A DNA stretch of 64,000 nucleotides from Thiotrichales bacterium 19S9-11 (GCA_021713395.1 JAKJJT010000003.1:124001-188000); one strand, 5' to 3'; shown: positions 9,065 to 19,507, numbered from the stretch's first letter. The notes: generated from the letters alone by a model not told the origin. Numbers and translations: made by a program.

Positions 9065-10761
9065 ATTTTAATTAACGAGTCCGTATAAGCATTAGAGAAT
9101 ATGCCATTTGGATCTAGCACTTTTTGATATTCTGAAAAGACTTTTAGGCGCTCTTGGCGTCGACTATTTAAGTTTTTAATAAAGTCAGGATTAAATGGTG
9201 CAACACCCACAACTGACTTATCAGTTTCTGCTAATACTGGATTATAAAAACCATAAAGCTTTCCATGATGAGGAAAGCCACCCAACTTAACCCATTCGCG
9301 CTCAATGTTTGCAAAAAAATCTAATAAGTTTTGAGGGTAATTCGTTGCATCTCCCTTTTTTGTTGATGCTAAAATTTCAATTGAAACAAATAGTTGATTT
9401 GGATCATCTGAATAAGCACCTGCTAATAATGCATCACTACCTCTAACAAAACGAAATTCTGGCGGAATTGCCAATATAAAATCATCTGTTTGCCTAATAC
9501 GATCATTAATTGCTTCTAAAGCTTTCCATAAAATATCTAAACCATGATCTTTATTGTTAGGCAATGGAATAAAATAAGACATAAAAGTTACTCTTGTTGC
9601 AGTTTTAACCCATATTGCATCATTATTTTCAATTGCATTACCCATTTGCTCATGTGTATTTGTCATAAGTTTATTCAAAGTCCACTCGCCTAAAGATTTT
9701 GATTTACTATTTTGAATACTTTGACCTGTATTTTGGACAAATGACTCTTCAACTGGGTTTAATAATTGTGCGCCCCATTGTTTATTTAAAGCAATATCAC
9801 AAGCAGATGTTGTTTCTACTGGCATTGGATTATTTAAAATTGGATTTTCTGGATTTTGATCAACCTTCCAGCGTAACAATAAGTAATTATAATAAACTGA
9901 GTATGGGTTATAGAATGATTCAATACTGTGATAATTATCAGAAAAGAGTAATTGCTTATAGGTTTCTATAAACGCTTCTTTTGAATTAATTGTGTGGTAT
10001 GCCTGAGATGGTATTAATGTATTTTTAAAAGGACGAGGTTCTACTTTAAATGTAATAGATGTAATGACTCCTAATGTTCCCCATGAAGCACGATGAAATT
10101 TTAAAGGATGATGACCATTAAATGATGGTGAATTTAAATCATAGGTAATCTTTTTCCCATTTGCACCCATTACTGTATAGGCAACAACTGTGTTTGCTAA
10201 GATTGAACTATCAATTGTTGCACCATGAGTATCAACAGCAGCTAAACCACCCACACTAAAAAAACCACCGGCTGTAACTGTTTTAAGCATAAAGTTATGT
10301 GCTGTTAAATAGGCATCTAGCTCATCTTCTGTAACACCTGCATTTACCGTCACTGTTTGATTTTCAGCATCTAAAGTAATATGCTCGTTTTCACTTAACC
10401 CTAAGTCTTTATAACAAGCCATATCAACGATCCATTGATGACCATGCTGAGTATTAATATCTGAGTTATTTAGATTACTATTAACTATTAAAGGCGTTGC
10501 AGAGTGTCGTTGCCCTGAAACTCGAATTTTAACATCTCCTAATCTTAAAGCTGCTTGATTGATAATTGATTTTAATTCTGCTTCTGTTGTTGGTAGAAAA
10601 TAATACTGACCATCTTCTGCTGTTGGCTTAAAACTCAAATTACCACTCCAATTTCGCCAAGTTGATACCTTTTCAATTGGCGCCTGTACTTGGCTTAAAC
10701 TATCAATTTGAATATTTTGTGGTACTGCGACTAGATCTAAATGACTATGATCAATTGCCAT
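9061..10761 (-). CDS. FAD-linked oxidase resembling type II cholesterol oxidase
   Basis: A 566-aa flavoprotein of the vanillyl-alcohol-oxidase (PCMH) superfamily. The FAD-binding half (to about residue 240) contains 'RVSGQRHSATP', where His86 sits where related enzymes link FAD covalently, and 'GGFFSVGGLAAVDTHGATI'. The C-terminal half resembles the substrate-binding domain of Brevibacterium-type cholesterol oxidases, including 'HHGKLYGFYNP'. The substrate is unproven; other alcohols or lactones are possible. No signal peptide is seen, unlike many secreted cholesterol oxidases. Single gene, convergent with the isomerase. Confidence 0.75.
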   Translation of the reverse strand: MAIDHSHLDLVAVPQNIQIDSLSQVQAPIEKVSTWRNWSGNLSFKPTAEDGQYYFLPTTEAELKSIINQAALRLGDVKIRVSGQRHSATPLIVNSNLNNSDINTQHGHQWIVDMACYKDLGLSENEHITLDAENQTVTVNAGVTEDELDAYLTAHNFMLKTVTAGGFFSVGGLAAVDTHGATIDSSILANTVVAYTVMGANGKKITYDLNSPSFNGHHPLKFHRASWGTLGVITSITFKVEPRPFKNTLIPSQAYHTINSKEAFIETYKQLLFSDNYHSIESFYNPYSVYYNYLLLRWKVDQNPENPILNNPMPVETTSACDIALNKQWGAQLLNPVEESFVQNTGQSIQNSKSKSLGEWTLNKLMTNTHEQMGNAIENNDAIWVKTATRVTFMSYFIPLPNNKDHGLDILWKALEAINDRIRQTDDFILAIPPEFRFVRGSDALLAGAYSDDPNQLFVSIEILASTKKGDATNYPQNLLDFFANIEREWVKLGGFPHHGKLYGFYNPVLAETDKSVVGVAPFNPDFIKNLNSRRQERLKVFSEYQKVLDPNGIFSNAYTDSLIKI

Positions 10762-10841
10762 GATATCTCACCCTATTTAACTTCCTGTTTTATAGCGCGA
10801 TTATCCTAGCATAGTTTATATCCAAGTAAAATAAGGTGACA

Positions 10842-11291
10842 TTACGCTTTTAGTGACTCTACTCCTAAATTAGCCAATTCGTCAGCAATTTCATTGCCTT
10901 GATTACCTGAATGACCTTTAACCCAGTGCCATGTCACTTTATGTTTTGCTAATAACTCATCAAGCTCAACCCAAAGTTCTTTATTTTTAACTGGTTTTTT
11001 TTGAGAGGTTCGCCAGTTATTTTTCTTCCAGTTATCAATCCATTCTAAAATACCATTTTTAACATATTTTGAATCAGTATATAGATCAACTAGTGCTGAA
11101 CGTTTTAAGCACTTTAAAGCTTCAATTGCAGCAGTTAATTCCATTTGATTATTGGTCGTATTTTCTTTACCACCATAAATTTTTTTAGTCTTACTTTTAT
11201 ATTGAAGCATTGCACCCCAACCGCCAGGACCTGGATTACCTTTACAAGCGCCATCGGTATAGATACTCACACTTGGTTGTTTAAATATCAT
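10842..11291 (-). CDS. rnhA: Ribonuclease HI
   Basis: Cleaves the RNA strand of RNA-DNA hybrids (R-loops, primers). 149 aa, typical of bacterial RNase HI (155 in E. coli). All four acidic catalytic residues are visible: Asp in '[16 protein letters not shown]', Glu in 'NQMELTA', Asp in 'LYTDSKYV' and Asp in 'GNEIADELA', with the helper His in 'WVKGHSG'. It follows the methyltransferase gene by 12 bases, as rnhA neighbours yafS in E. coli. Confidence 0.97.
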   Translation of the reverse strand: MIFKQPSVSIYTDGACKGNPGPGGWGAMLQYKSKTKKIYGGKENTTNNQMELTAAIEALKCLKRSALVDLYTDSKYVKNGILEWIDNWKKNNWRTSQKKPVKNKELWVELDELLAKHKVTWHWVKGHSGNQGNEIADELANLGVESLKA

Positions 11292-11303
11292 TGATAAAAC
11301 CTT

Positions 11304-11990
11304 TTACTTATCTTTATATTGATTGATTGTTGCTGCGGGCACACCATACTTTCTTTTGCTAGTGACTCGCACTCGCTCTGTCTGTGCAAATGGGGTTAAT
11401 GGCATAACCTCCTTTTTATAAAGCATTACCCAACCTTCTATAAAATATGGCAAAATACCACTTAAAACTTTTTTGATCGGATGAACTGGTGCTAATGCTT
11501 GTGCAGTGACATAAGAAAAACCTCGAATTTTTAGCTCATCAGATAAATGACTTAATGAATGCTTATAATAATGATAAGGCTTATCATGTAGCCTATTACC
11601 TTCATCCTGATACAGTGACTTAATATATTCTCTAGAGCTAGAGTAACTTGGATTACCATGTATAATAATTAAACGTCCACTATCTTTTAAGCTAAAATAT
11701 GCTTCGGTTAATACTTTCCCAATTGGTTTAAACATCGGTAACACATGATATAAAACGATTATGTCAAATGTCTTTTCTTTAAACGGCATATATTCTGGTG
11801 AAAATATACTCTCGGGTGTATGTTCTTCTGAGAAAAATATCCCCCCCGTATACTTAAACGGTGTTTTTGCTTTTTTTAATAACATCTCATTATAACTACC
11901 AACTAAAAGAATTAAATCATTTTGAGATGTATCTTCTAAGTAACGATCAAGAATTAAACACTCATTATGCTTTAGTTGATTAAAGTCCAC
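11304..11990 (-). CDS. SAM-dependent methyltransferase, YafS-like
   Basis: A 228-aa class I methyltransferase-fold protein. The core lies around residues 25-130: 'LILLVGSYNEM' as a degenerate SAM-binding loop, 'KTFDIIVLYHVLPMF' as the motif after strand 4 and 'LKDSGRLIIIHGNP'. The glycine loop is weak, as in E. coli YafS. The substrate is unknown. The link to rnhA supports the YafS comparison; in other bacteria gloB is also next to it, but gloB is absent here. Confidence 0.75.
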   Translation of the reverse strand: MDFNQLKHNECLILDRYLEDTSQNDLILLVGSYNEMLLKKAKTPFKYTGGIFFSEEHTPESIFSPEYMPFKEKTFDIIVLYHVLPMFKPIGKVLTEAYFSLKDSGRLIIIHGNPSYSSSREYIKSLYQDEGNRLHDKPYHYYKHSLSHLSDELKIRGFSYVTAQALAPVHPIKKVLSGILPYFIEGWVMLYKKEVMPLTPFAQTERVRVTSKRKYGVPAATINQYKDK

Positions 11991-12077
11991 ACAAACTCCA
12001 TAACCTAGCTCTTTGCCTTAAGTATATTAATATTTTAGTCCAAATCTCAATCAAGTTAATTGCAAGTTAAGCATTTT

Positions 12078-13352
12078 TCATTTAGTTAGCTGATCTAAAC
12101 GCTCAAAATAATCAGGGCATGTCTTAGAGACACAGTGACTATCAGTGATTTCAACACCATTAACTTTTAAGCCAACTAAACTTAAAGACATCGCAATTCG
12201 ATGATCATTACAGCCAGAGACAATACCTCGGTGAAGCGCTATAGGGAAGATAGTAATACTATCTTCTGTTGTTTCAACTTTAGCACCAAGCTTTCTTAGT
12301 TCAGATGAGATTGCATCAATACGATCAGACTCTTGTAAGCGTGTATGCGAAATGCCACTAATATGCGTTTTACTATCAGCAAAAGAGGCTATTACAGCTA
12401 ATGTCATAAACGTATCTGAAAAGGTTGCCATATTAACTTCAATTCCTTTTAGTTTTTCAGGCCCAATAACTGTTATGCTATTTTGATGATAAATAACATC
12501 ACAACCCATTTTTTCTAATACTTTAAAAAATTGTAAGTCACCTTGTAAGCTATCTTTGTTAATATGATTAATCGTTACCTCACCATGACTTATTGCTGCA
12601 ACCGCTGCAAAATAAGATGCCGTCGAGACATCCGGCTCAATCACATAATCACAACCAACATAATTTTGATTCGCTTTTATTTGATAGTGACCATTATCAA
12701 TACGATTAACATCCACACCAAAACTTTTCATCATTGCTGTTGTCATATCAACATAGTTCAATTTTTTCTTAGCTTCTGTTATTAATGTCATATCATTTTT
12801 TGCTAGAGGTGAAGCCATTAATAAACCTGATAAAAACTGACTGCTTTGATGACTAGCAATTTGAATATTACCACCAATCATTTGATTTGCATTTAATGTT
12901 AATGGCATTTGCCCAGTTTCTTTTTCAAACTGAAACTGTGCTCCCTGTGTCATTAAAGCTTCAATGAGTTTTGTGATAGGTCGCTCTGACATACGTTTTG
13001 AAGCATAGAAATAATAAGATGCATCTTTCATTGCAGCACAAACTGGTAATAAAAATCGTGTTACTGTGCCTGCATCATGACAGTTAATGGATGCTTTTTG
13101 ATTCGGAAATACACCTGAGCAACCAGAAACAACAACTGTTTGGTTAGCTCTATCAACTTTAAGATCAATACCCAAAGCATCTAATGCATTTAGACAAGCA
13201 TTAGTATCATCACTAAATAACATATTAGATAATACTGATTGACCATCAGCTAGTGCTGCTAAAATTAAGGCTCGGTTTGTTATACTTTTAGAGCCAGACA
13301 GTGAAATAGTTGTTTTAACTGGACTTGTGATTGGTTTTATTATTTGATTCAT
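12078..13352 (-). CDS. aroA: 3-phosphoshikimate 1-carboxyvinyltransferase (EPSP synthase)
   Basis: Sixth step of the shikimate pathway: joins shikimate-3-phosphate and phosphoenolpyruvate to EPSP. 424 aa (E. coli 427). Both halves of the inside-out alpha/beta barrel are present, with 'LSGSKSITNRALILAAL', 'NCHDAGTVTRFLLP', 'RMSERPI' and 'NDHRIAMSLSL'. The 'DAGTVTRF' loop matches the class I (glyphosate-sensitive) signature region. It lies 31 bases after the phosphodiester glycosidase-like gene in the same direction. Confidence 0.97.
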   Translation of the reverse strand: MNQIIKPITSPVKTTISLSGSKSITNRALILAALADGQSVLSNMLFSDDTNACLNALDALGIDLKVDRANQTVVVSGCSGVFPNQKASINCHDAGTVTRFLLPVCAAMKDASYYFYASKRMSERPITKLIEALMTQGAQFQFEKETGQMPLTLNANQMIGGNIQIASHQSSQFLSGLLMASPLAKNDMTLITEAKKKLNYVDMTTAMMKSFGVDVNRIDNGHYQIKANQNYVGCDYVIEPDVSTASYFAAVAAISHGEVTINHINKDSLQGDLQFFKVLEKMGCDVIYHQNSITVIGPEKLKGIEVNMATFSDTFMTLAVIASFADSKTHISGISHTRLQESDRIDAISSELRKLGAKVETTEDSITIFPIALHRGIVSGCNDHRIAMSLSLVGLKVNGVEITDSHCVSKTCPDYFERLDQLTK

Positions 13353-13383
13353 TGTATTGTGCTACATATGCCTTTATAAAAAA

Positions 13384-14166
13384 TTAATCATTAAAAAATA
13401 ATAGTGCCATTTTAACTGGTAAGTTTTCTGAACGAATAATCGGATACCAACTGAAGTTAACCACAAATGATGAGGCAATACCTCCATCTAAATTAGTCGC
13501 TGCATTAATTTTTCGATTTAACATTAAAGCAACTTTTTTTAGAAGCTCTGATACTTCAGATAACGTAACTGGCGAGAAATAAACTAGTCCCGTATCACCA
13601 TTTTGGAATAGAACAAGTATGCTTCTTTTCCTTAATTTAGTCCCTGAAACTTCTTTTGCCTTATTGTGATAGTAAAGTAAAGGGCCCGCTTGAAATGCGC
13701 TGTACAATGGTAGATTTACATGAAAGTCTGCTTTTGATAAAATCTCAAGCTTTCCTTGTTGGTTAATCATTACAACAGCCGAGAGCAGTTGATTAGAAAC
13801 AAATTTTGAGTAGTGTTTACCATCAATAACTAGCAAGCCATTCGGTAAAAAGTTCTCTCGATAGAAGCCACCATTAATCGCAGCTAACGCACCTCTTTCA
13901 TAACTAAAGGTTGCCAATGACTGTGCATCATGCCAATTCTGACTAAATAAATCTGCCCGATAATGGGATTTATCTAAAATAATCAAATCAATAACAACTG
14001 GAAATTCTTTTAATTTATGTGCAACGATATGCTCATAAATTCCGCCGTCATTGGCTAAAAATCTTTGTTGTTCAACTGATAAACTCCAGCTATAAGTAAT
14101 ATTGATAAAAGCTAAGTTTATAACAATAAAATAAAATAATTGCCGAAAGCGATATCGATATATCAT
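13384..14166 (-). CDS. Exported phosphodiester glycosidase-family protein (DUF2233/NAGPA)
   Basis: A 260-aa protein with an N-terminal signal sequence or anchor (hydrophobic residues 11-26) and a NAGPA/DUF2233 domain. The family signatures are 'AAINGGFYRENFLPNGLLVIDG', 'AFQAGPLL' and 'AATNLDGGIASSF'. Family members remove GlcNAc-phosphodiester caps or act on envelope glycans in the periplasm; no specific substrate can be inferred. Its ATG overlaps the purC stop by one base (TAATG), so it is translationally coupled to purC. Confidence 0.82.
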   Translation of the reverse strand: MIYRYRFRQLFYFIVINLAFINITYSWSLSVEQQRFLANDGGIYEHIVAHKLKEFPVVIDLIILDKSHYRADLFSQNWHDAQSLATFSYERGALAAINGGFYRENFLPNGLLVIDGKHYSKFVSNQLLSAVVMINQQGKLEILSKADFHVNLPLYSAFQAGPLLYYHNKAKEVSGTKLRKRSILVLFQNGDTGLVYFSPVTLSEVSELLKKVALMLNRKINAATNLDGGIASSFVVNFSWYPIIRSENLPVKMALLFFND

Positions 14167-14876
14167 TAGATCTCAATACCCAGCCTTTCTGCTACTTCTT
14201 TATACGTCTCAATTACATCACCTAAATCTTGACGAAAACGGTCTTTATCCATAATTTTGGCACTTTGCTTGTCCCATAGACGACAACCATCTGGTGTAAA
14301 CTCATCCCCCAATAAAAGCTCACCATTAAAGCGTCCAAATTCTAATTTATAATCAATAAGATCAATTCCTGCTTGACTAAATAAATCTTTTAAAATGTCA
14401 TTCACCTTAAAAGTTAATATTTTCATTTGCTCAATTTCATCTTTGGTTGCCAGATCCATCATTAAAATATGTGACTCATTAATCATTGGATCGCCCAAAG
14501 CATCATCTTTATAGAAAAATTCAAACACTGGCTTTTCAAAACGTAAGCCATTATTTAAGCCTAAACGTTTGGTAATGCTACCTGCAGCGACATTTCTCAC
14601 CACGCATTCAACTGGAATCATCTCTAAAGATTTAACCACTGATTCATTATCTGACACTTGTTTGACAAAATGAGTTTTAACGCCGTTTTTCTCTAACTCA
14701 GTCATGATAAATGCATTAAAAGTATTATTCACTTTTCCTTTATCTGATAATGATGCGCACTTAACCCCATTAAAAGCTGTTGCATCATCTCGATAATGCA
14801 TAATATAACAATCATCCTGATCAGTTTGATAAATATTTTTAGCCTTACCTTGATATAATAATGCTTTCTTTTGCAT
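14166..14876 (-). CDS. purC: SAICAR synthetase
   Basis: Purine biosynthesis step 8: ATP-dependent joining of aspartate to CAIR. 236 aa from the ATG at 14876, close to the 237 of E. coli. An ATG three codons upstream (14885) has its AAGG only three bases away, whereas the inner ATG has AAGGT at nine bases, so I prefer the inner one. Seen: 'LYQGKAKNIY', 'PVECVVRNVAAGSITKRLG', 'LIDYKLEFG' and 'DEFTPDGCRLWD'. It sits downstream of a bamC-like gene, as purC does in E. coli. Confidence 0.97.
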   Translation of the reverse strand: MQKKALLYQGKAKNIYQTDQDDCYIMHYRDDATAFNGVKCASLSDKGKVNNTFNAFIMTELEKNGVKTHFVKQVSDNESVVKSLEMIPVECVVRNVAAGSITKRLGLNNGLRFEKPVFEFFYKDDALGDPMINESHILMMDLATKDEIEQMKILTFKVNDILKDLFSQAGIDLIDYKLEFGRFNGELLLGDEFTPDGCRLWDKQSAKIMDKDRFRQDLGDVIETYKEVAERLGIEI

Positions 14877-14900
14877 GTCTTTCATACCTTGAGTTTTTAT

Positions 14901-16292
14901 TTATAAATTATTTTGTAATGTAATTAATAGCGCCTGTGTTTCTGATAAAGACATTAAATTGCCTTGTTTATCAAAAACCTCAACATAAGCTTCATTCATC
15001 TTTGCATTTGTTAAAGATTTAGCAGATAGCCAATCAACTAATGCTTGATTATTGTCTTCATCCATAGCACGGACATAAATTAAATACTGATAGCCGTGTT
15101 CTTTTTGATCAAGTGTAATAAAGAAGAAGCCATTATCTTGGTTTTTTCTAACAATAAAGTATTTCGAACGTTTAATTGAGCGTTCAATATCCTGATAAGC
15201 TTTTGATTGTGGCATTGGCACAACTAAGTATGCTTTCTTTTGAGACTGATCAATCAAAAGCTGACTACTGACTGATAATAGACTAACATGCTCTGTAATA
15301 AATGTTTCTTTTGCTTGTTTATCAATTGTTGCTTTAACTGAATTTAATTGATCTTTTGAAATGCTTAATTGATGCTCTGGCTCTAATATAAAAATTGTAT
15401 CTGCTGATAGTGCACTTGCTTGATTGACGAGTTTAAATGTTTGCTCTTCTACGGTTTGTTTTTTATCTTTAGTCGTTATTGTAACTGGTATCGTTAACTC
15501 TTTCTTATCTGAGTTAAAGTTGTATTTACTCTTAGTTAAAACAGCATTTAAGTACGTTTCTGCATTTGGCATTAGTGCTTTAACTTCAAATAATAGCTGA
15601 TGATTATCTTTAACTGATATTAGCAATGGATATTGCACTTGTATATTATAATCTCCACCTTGATAAAGCGCCTGAATACGACTATTTAGCTGCGTTAGCA
15701 TGCCATAGACTTCATCATCAGCAACTAAATTTTTATTTTTATCAAAAATCGATAAACGAGACTTCTTATCCGTTAATGTTAAATAAATCCAATAGATTTT
15801 CTGATTATTACTCGATTGGATTTTAAATGAGTGTCCCGTTTGACTCTGCTTTATTACTTGAATATCTGGAATACTTGTTAATTCTTTTGCAATTAGCGCA
15901 TAAGACTCATTTAAGGGCGCATTAATAACAAGTAGACCATATTTATTTTTCACAAAGGTCAAATTAGAGTCTGCTGCATGGCCTTTTAATGCTGTTAATA
16001 ATGCAATTGGATAGTCTTGCGTATATCCTGGTGGCACTAAATTATCTGGCATCGCCTTAGCTACCTGATATTTATCTTGGCCACTTGGTAACTTTAACGC
16101 AGGATTAATGGTATTTGTTTTTTCATATTGATCTGGTACTTTAACACCTTCTGTTTGATAAACAGGTTCTCTTAAATAATCACTTTCACGATCTCGAAAA
16201 AAGCTACAGCTTGAAACTGAAACAACGATACCTCCAATAATAACACCCTTAATTAATGGTATCAGTTGGATTTTATCAGTCTTATCAACCAT
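14901..16292 (-). CDS. bamC: Outer-membrane assembly lipoprotein, BamC/NlpB-like
   Basis: A 463-aa predicted lipoprotein. Residues 12-28 are hydrophobic and end in the lipobox VSSC (Cys29). Then comes an unstructured stretch with 'PSGQDKYQV' and 'MPDNLVPPGY', like the loose N-terminus of BamC that contacts BamD, followed by repeated alpha/beta domains. It is longer than E. coli BamC (344 aa). The call relies on lipoprotein form, weak similarity and its position 15-25 bases upstream of purC, the E. coli arrangement. It would act in the BAM machine at the periplasmic face of the outer membrane. Confidence 0.65.
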   Translation of the reverse strand: MVDKTDKIQLIPLIKGVIIGGIVVSVSSCSFFRDRESDYLREPVYQTEGVKVPDQYEKTNTINPALKLPSGQDKYQVAKAMPDNLVPPGYTQDYPIALLTALKGHAADSNLTFVKNKYGLLVINAPLNESYALIAKELTSIPDIQVIKQSQTGHSFKIQSSNNQKIYWIYLTLTDKKSRLSIFDKNKNLVADDEVYGMLTQLNSRIQALYQGGDYNIQVQYPLLISVKDNHQLLFEVKALMPNAETYLNAVLTKSKYNFNSDKKELTIPVTITTKDKKQTVEEQTFKLVNQASALSADTIFILEPEHQLSISKDQLNSVKATIDKQAKETFITEHVSLLSVSSQLLIDQSQKKAYLVVPMPQSKAYQDIERSIKRSKYFIVRKNQDNGFFFITLDQKEHGYQYLIYVRAMDEDNNQALVDWLSAKSLTNAKMNEAYVEVFDKQGNLMSLSETQALLITLQNNL

Positions 16293-16374
16293 GAGTCATT
16301 CACTCTCTTTATTTCTAAATTAGTATTGCGCAAATCATTATACTACAATTTTGCTTAAGAATTGATAAAGAAAT

Positions 16375-17760
16375 CTAGCACTGCGGCAACTTAACTGAAA
16401 TTGCAAGCCCTGCAAGTGATGTCTCTTTATATCTTGAAGACATATCTAGACCCGTTTCTTTCATTGATTTAATCACATCATCAAGATGTACTCGATGTTC
16501 TCCTGTTTCTAATAACGCAAGTTTTGCTGCTGAAATTGCTTGTGATGCTCCCATGGCATTTCTTTCAATACAAGGAATTTGAACCAAGCCACCAATTGGA
16601 TCACAAGTAAGACCCAAATTATGCTCCATCCCCATCTCTGCTGCATTTTCAACCTGTTCAATATAACCACCTAATATTGCACACAAACCACCTGCCGCCA
16701 TTGACGTTGCAACACCAACTTCACCTTGACAGCCGACTTCTGCTGCTGAAATAGAAGCACCTTTTTTAAATAAAATACCAATGGCTGCTGCCGTTAATAA
16801 ATAATTAATAATGCAATCTTCTTTGTCTTTGTCATTATCAAAGCTTGTTGATGCTAAATGATAATATAATACTGCTGGAATAATGCCTGCTGCGCCATTT
16901 GTTGGTGCAGTAACCACTTTACTACCTGCTGCATTTTCTTCATTAACAGCAATTGCATAAGCATTTAGCCAATTTAAATCTGTTAATTGTGTTTTAGTTT
17001 CTGTTAATTTTTGATAAAGTTTTGCCGCCCTTCTTGTCACTCGCAAAGCCCCCGGCAATATACCATTTGTTGTTAAACCTCGCTTAATTGAATCAGCCAT
17101 TACCTGCCAAATTTCTAACAACTTAACTCTAATTTCATCTTCACTAAATTCAATTTTTTCATTTGCCATCATCATCTGAGCAATTGATAAGTTATTTTTT
17201 TTTGCGCAAGCTAACAACTCCTTAGCATTTTCAAAAGGGTAAGGTCTATGATCAACCTTATTTTGACTTTCACTATGAATTAATGGTTGTGTTATTTCTT
17301 CTTGGCTTAATACAAAACCACCACCAATTGAGAAGTAAGTACCTTCTGCAATTTTATTGTTGCTATCATATGATGTAAACTTAACTCCATTAGCATGCTC
17401 AGGCATTGCTTGATCATAATGAAAAATCAAATCACTTGCTTCATTAAAATCAATTTCTTTCTTATTTAATAATGAAATCTTTTTAGAGTCACGAATTTGT
17501 TGAATTTTATTATTAACAGATGAGGCGTCAATCTCTTCTGGTGTCTCACCTAGAAGACCAAGCAAAACGGCAACATCAGTACAATGCCCTTTTCCAGTTA
17601 AAGCAAGCGACCCATATAAGTCAATAACAACTCGATTAGTTAACTGAATTTTATCTTCATAAGTATCTAAAAAACGCTTAGCTGCTCTCATCGGACCAAT
17701 GGTATGTGAACTAGAAGGCCCTATTCCAATTGAATACATATCAAATACACTAATACTCAC
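16375..17760 (-). CDS. sdaA: L-serine ammonia-lyase, iron-sulfur type
   Basis: Deaminates L-serine to pyruvate and ammonia using a [4Fe-4S] cluster. 461 aa, fused beta and alpha domains as in E. coli SdaA. Cluster cysteines are seen in 'EVGCQGEVG', 'LTCDPIGG' and 'VQIPCIERN'. The protein ends in Cys461 ('KLPQC'), matching the C-terminal cysteine that in the Legionella enzyme folds into the active site as the fourth ligand and is displaced by serine. N-terminal '[14 protein letters not shown]' is typical. A single-gene unit. Confidence 0.97.
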   Translation of the reverse strand: MSISVFDMYSIGIGPSSSHTIGPMRAAKRFLDTYEDKIQLTNRVVIDLYGSLALTGKGHCTDVAVLLGLLGETPEEIDASSVNNKIQQIRDSKKISLLNKKEIDFNEASDLIFHYDQAMPEHANGVKFTSYDSNNKIAEGTYFSIGGGFVLSQEEITQPLIHSESQNKVDHRPYPFENAKELLACAKKNNLSIAQMMMANEKIEFSEDEIRVKLLEIWQVMADSIKRGLTTNGILPGALRVTRRAAKLYQKLTETKTQLTDLNWLNAYAIAVNEENAAGSKVVTAPTNGAAGIIPAVLYYHLASTSFDNDKDKEDCIINYLLTAAAIGILFKKGASISAAEVGCQGEVGVATSMAAGGLCAILGGYIEQVENAAEMGMEHNLGLTCDPIGGLVQIPCIERNAMGASQAISAAKLALLETGEHRVHLDDVIKSMKETGLDMSSRYKETSLAGLAISVKLPQC

Positions 17761-17885
17761 TTTCTTATAACTCCTTTTTAATGCCCAAAGTGACTAAACG
17801 AATAAGCTTGAGCAATTTTTTACCTATTTTATCAATTTTCAATTAGAATGTAGACTACTTGTTTTACAGCGGAATTACTATTTGT

Positions 17886-18740
17886 ATGTTCAAAGAAAAA
17901 TTATTTATTAGCTTACAGTATCTATTACCACAGCATTTGCTCTCACGGATCATTGGCAAACTAGCTAGTTCAAAATCAAAAAAACTAAAAAATTTCTTAA
18001 TAAAACTTTTTATAAAACAATATAGTATAAATACAAAAGCAGCACTTAGTGATAATTTAGATGATTATAATTCCTTTAATGATTTTTTTATTCGAAAATT
18101 AAAACCAAACTTAAGGCCTATCGCATCGCAACAGGATCAAATCATATCACCTGCTGATGGCAATATCAGCCAATATGGTGAAATAAGCCAAGGACAATTA
18201 ATTCAAGCAAAAGGTAAGTTATTTGATATTATGAGTCTACTTGGAGGTGAGACAGACTATCATCATAAATTTAAACAAGGCGCATTTATTACTGTTTATT
18301 TATCCCCTAGAGATTATCACCGCGTTCATATGCCTTATGATGGGAAGTTAGTCGCAATGACTTATGTTCCTGGCAAGTTATTTTCAGTTAATCAAACAAC
18401 AGCAGAATACGTGCCAAACTTATTTAGTCGCAATGAACGCGTTGTCTGTTTTTTTGAAACTTCACTTGGCATTATGCCTGTTATTTTTGTTGGTGCTTTT
18501 TTTGTAGCAAGCATTTATCTTAACTGGCATGGATTTGTCACCCCCAATCGATTGGGAAAAACACAGCACTGGGACTATAAAGATCAAGATATCAGTTTTA
18601 AAAAAGGGGATGAGTTGGGTTATTTTCAATTTGGTTCAACAGTAATTACGTGCTTTAAGGCCAATCAAGTTAACTTTTCTAATACACTAACCAATGGTGG
18701 TAGCATTCAAATGGGGCAGGTCATAGCAGAAACTAAGTAG
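17886..18740 (+). CDS. psd: Phosphatidylserine decarboxylase proenzyme
   Basis: Makes phosphatidylethanolamine at the inner membrane. 284 aa. I chose the ATG at 17886 because 'MFKEKLFISLQYLLPQ' aligns with the start of E. coli Psd; an upstream TTG at 17859 would add nine residues. The ribosome site is poor either way. The self-cleavage site is 'FGST' near the C-terminus ('YFQFGSTVI', LGST in E. coli), where Ser becomes the pyruvoyl group. 'SPADGNISQYG' and 'YLSPRDYHRVHMP' (with catalytic Asp and His residues) are present. Convergent with ubiX. Confidence 0.95.
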   Translation: MFKEKLFISLQYLLPQHLLSRIIGKLASSKSKKLKNFLIKLFIKQYSINTKAALSDNLDDYNSFNDFFIRKLKPNLRPIASQQDQIISPADGNISQYGEISQGQLIQAKGKLFDIMSLLGGETDYHHKFKQGAFITVYLSPRDYHRVHMPYDGKLVAMTYVPGKLFSVNQTTAEYVPNLFSRNERVVCFFETSLGIMPVIFVGAFFVASIYLNWHGFVTPNRLGKTQHWDYKDQDISFKKGDELGYFQFGSTVITCFKANQVNFSNTLTNGGSIQMGQVIAETK

Positions 18741-18751
18741 ACTGTTAATGG

Positions 18752-19342
18752 CTAATCTTTTGACCAACGCTTCACAATATCCAAATCTATATCAAATAGA
18801 TCAAGTACACGTCCAAGACTATGATTAACCAAATCATCAATTGATTGTGGCTTTTGATAAAAGGCAGGAATTGGCGGCGCAATGATTGCACCAATTTCTG
18901 TGACTTGTTTCATATTATTAATATGACCTAAATGAAATGGTGTTTCTCTAACCATTAAAACTAAACGTTTTCTTTCTTTTAATATTACATCAGCAGCACG
19001 TGTTAATAAATTGGTTGTCACGCCATTAGCAATCTCAGCCAATGATTTCATAGAGCAAGGCGCAATAATCATGCCTTCTGTTTGATATGAGCCACTTGAG
19101 ATACATGCTGCAATATCATCAATTGAGTAATACATATCTGCTAAATTTTTAATATCAGCTGAACTTAAATTACTTTCATACTTTCTAACTTGCTCTGCTG
19201 CTTTGGTAATAATAAGATGAGTTTCAAACTCGGTCTTTTTTAGTAATTCTAATAAGCGAACACCATAGATAATACCTGAAGCACCACTAATACCAACAAT
19301 GATTCGCTTTCTAGGTTGTCTTCTTTCTAAAACCCCTACCAT
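18752..19342 (-). CDS. ubiX: Flavin prenyltransferase UbiX
   Basis: Makes prenylated FMN, the cofactor of the ubiquinone decarboxylase UbiD. 196 aa. Seen: the FMN-binding start 'VGISGASGIIYGVRLLE', 'GMIIAPCSMKSLAEIANG', 'LLTRAADVILKERKRLVLMVRETP' (core RAADVxLKERRxLVLxxRETP) and 'APPIPAFY'. All expected motifs are intact. No ubiD is in the window, so the partner lies elsewhere. Confidence 0.97.
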   Translation of the reverse strand: MVGVLERRQPRKRIIVGISGASGIIYGVRLLELLKKTEFETHLIITKAAEQVRKYESNLSSADIKNLADMYYSIDDIAACISSGSYQTEGMIIAPCSMKSLAEIANGVTTNLLTRAADVILKERKRLVLMVRETPFHLGHINNMKQVTEIGAIIAPPIPAFYQKPQSIDDLVNHSLGRVLDLFDIDLDIVKRWSKD

Positions 19343-19507
19343 ATGACTCTCTAATTTACGTTATTTTTTATTCGTTATAATCATCAAAATATAAAATTTT
19401 AACGTATTATAACTTAATTTAGATCAATTTAAGTCATTTCAATTTGATTTTTTTTATATATACTAAACAAATTAATTTCTTAAGCATGCACTATTTAAGG
19501 AAATCAG

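Noticed and set aside
9699-9971. Open frame of 90 codons opposite the flavoprotein gene
   Set aside because: Antisense shadow of a conserved gene, with a composition unlike a folded protein.
19343-19507. Promoter before the carboxylesterase (TTGATT and TACTAA)
   Set aside because: The spacing is only 11 bases, too short for a sigma70 promoter.
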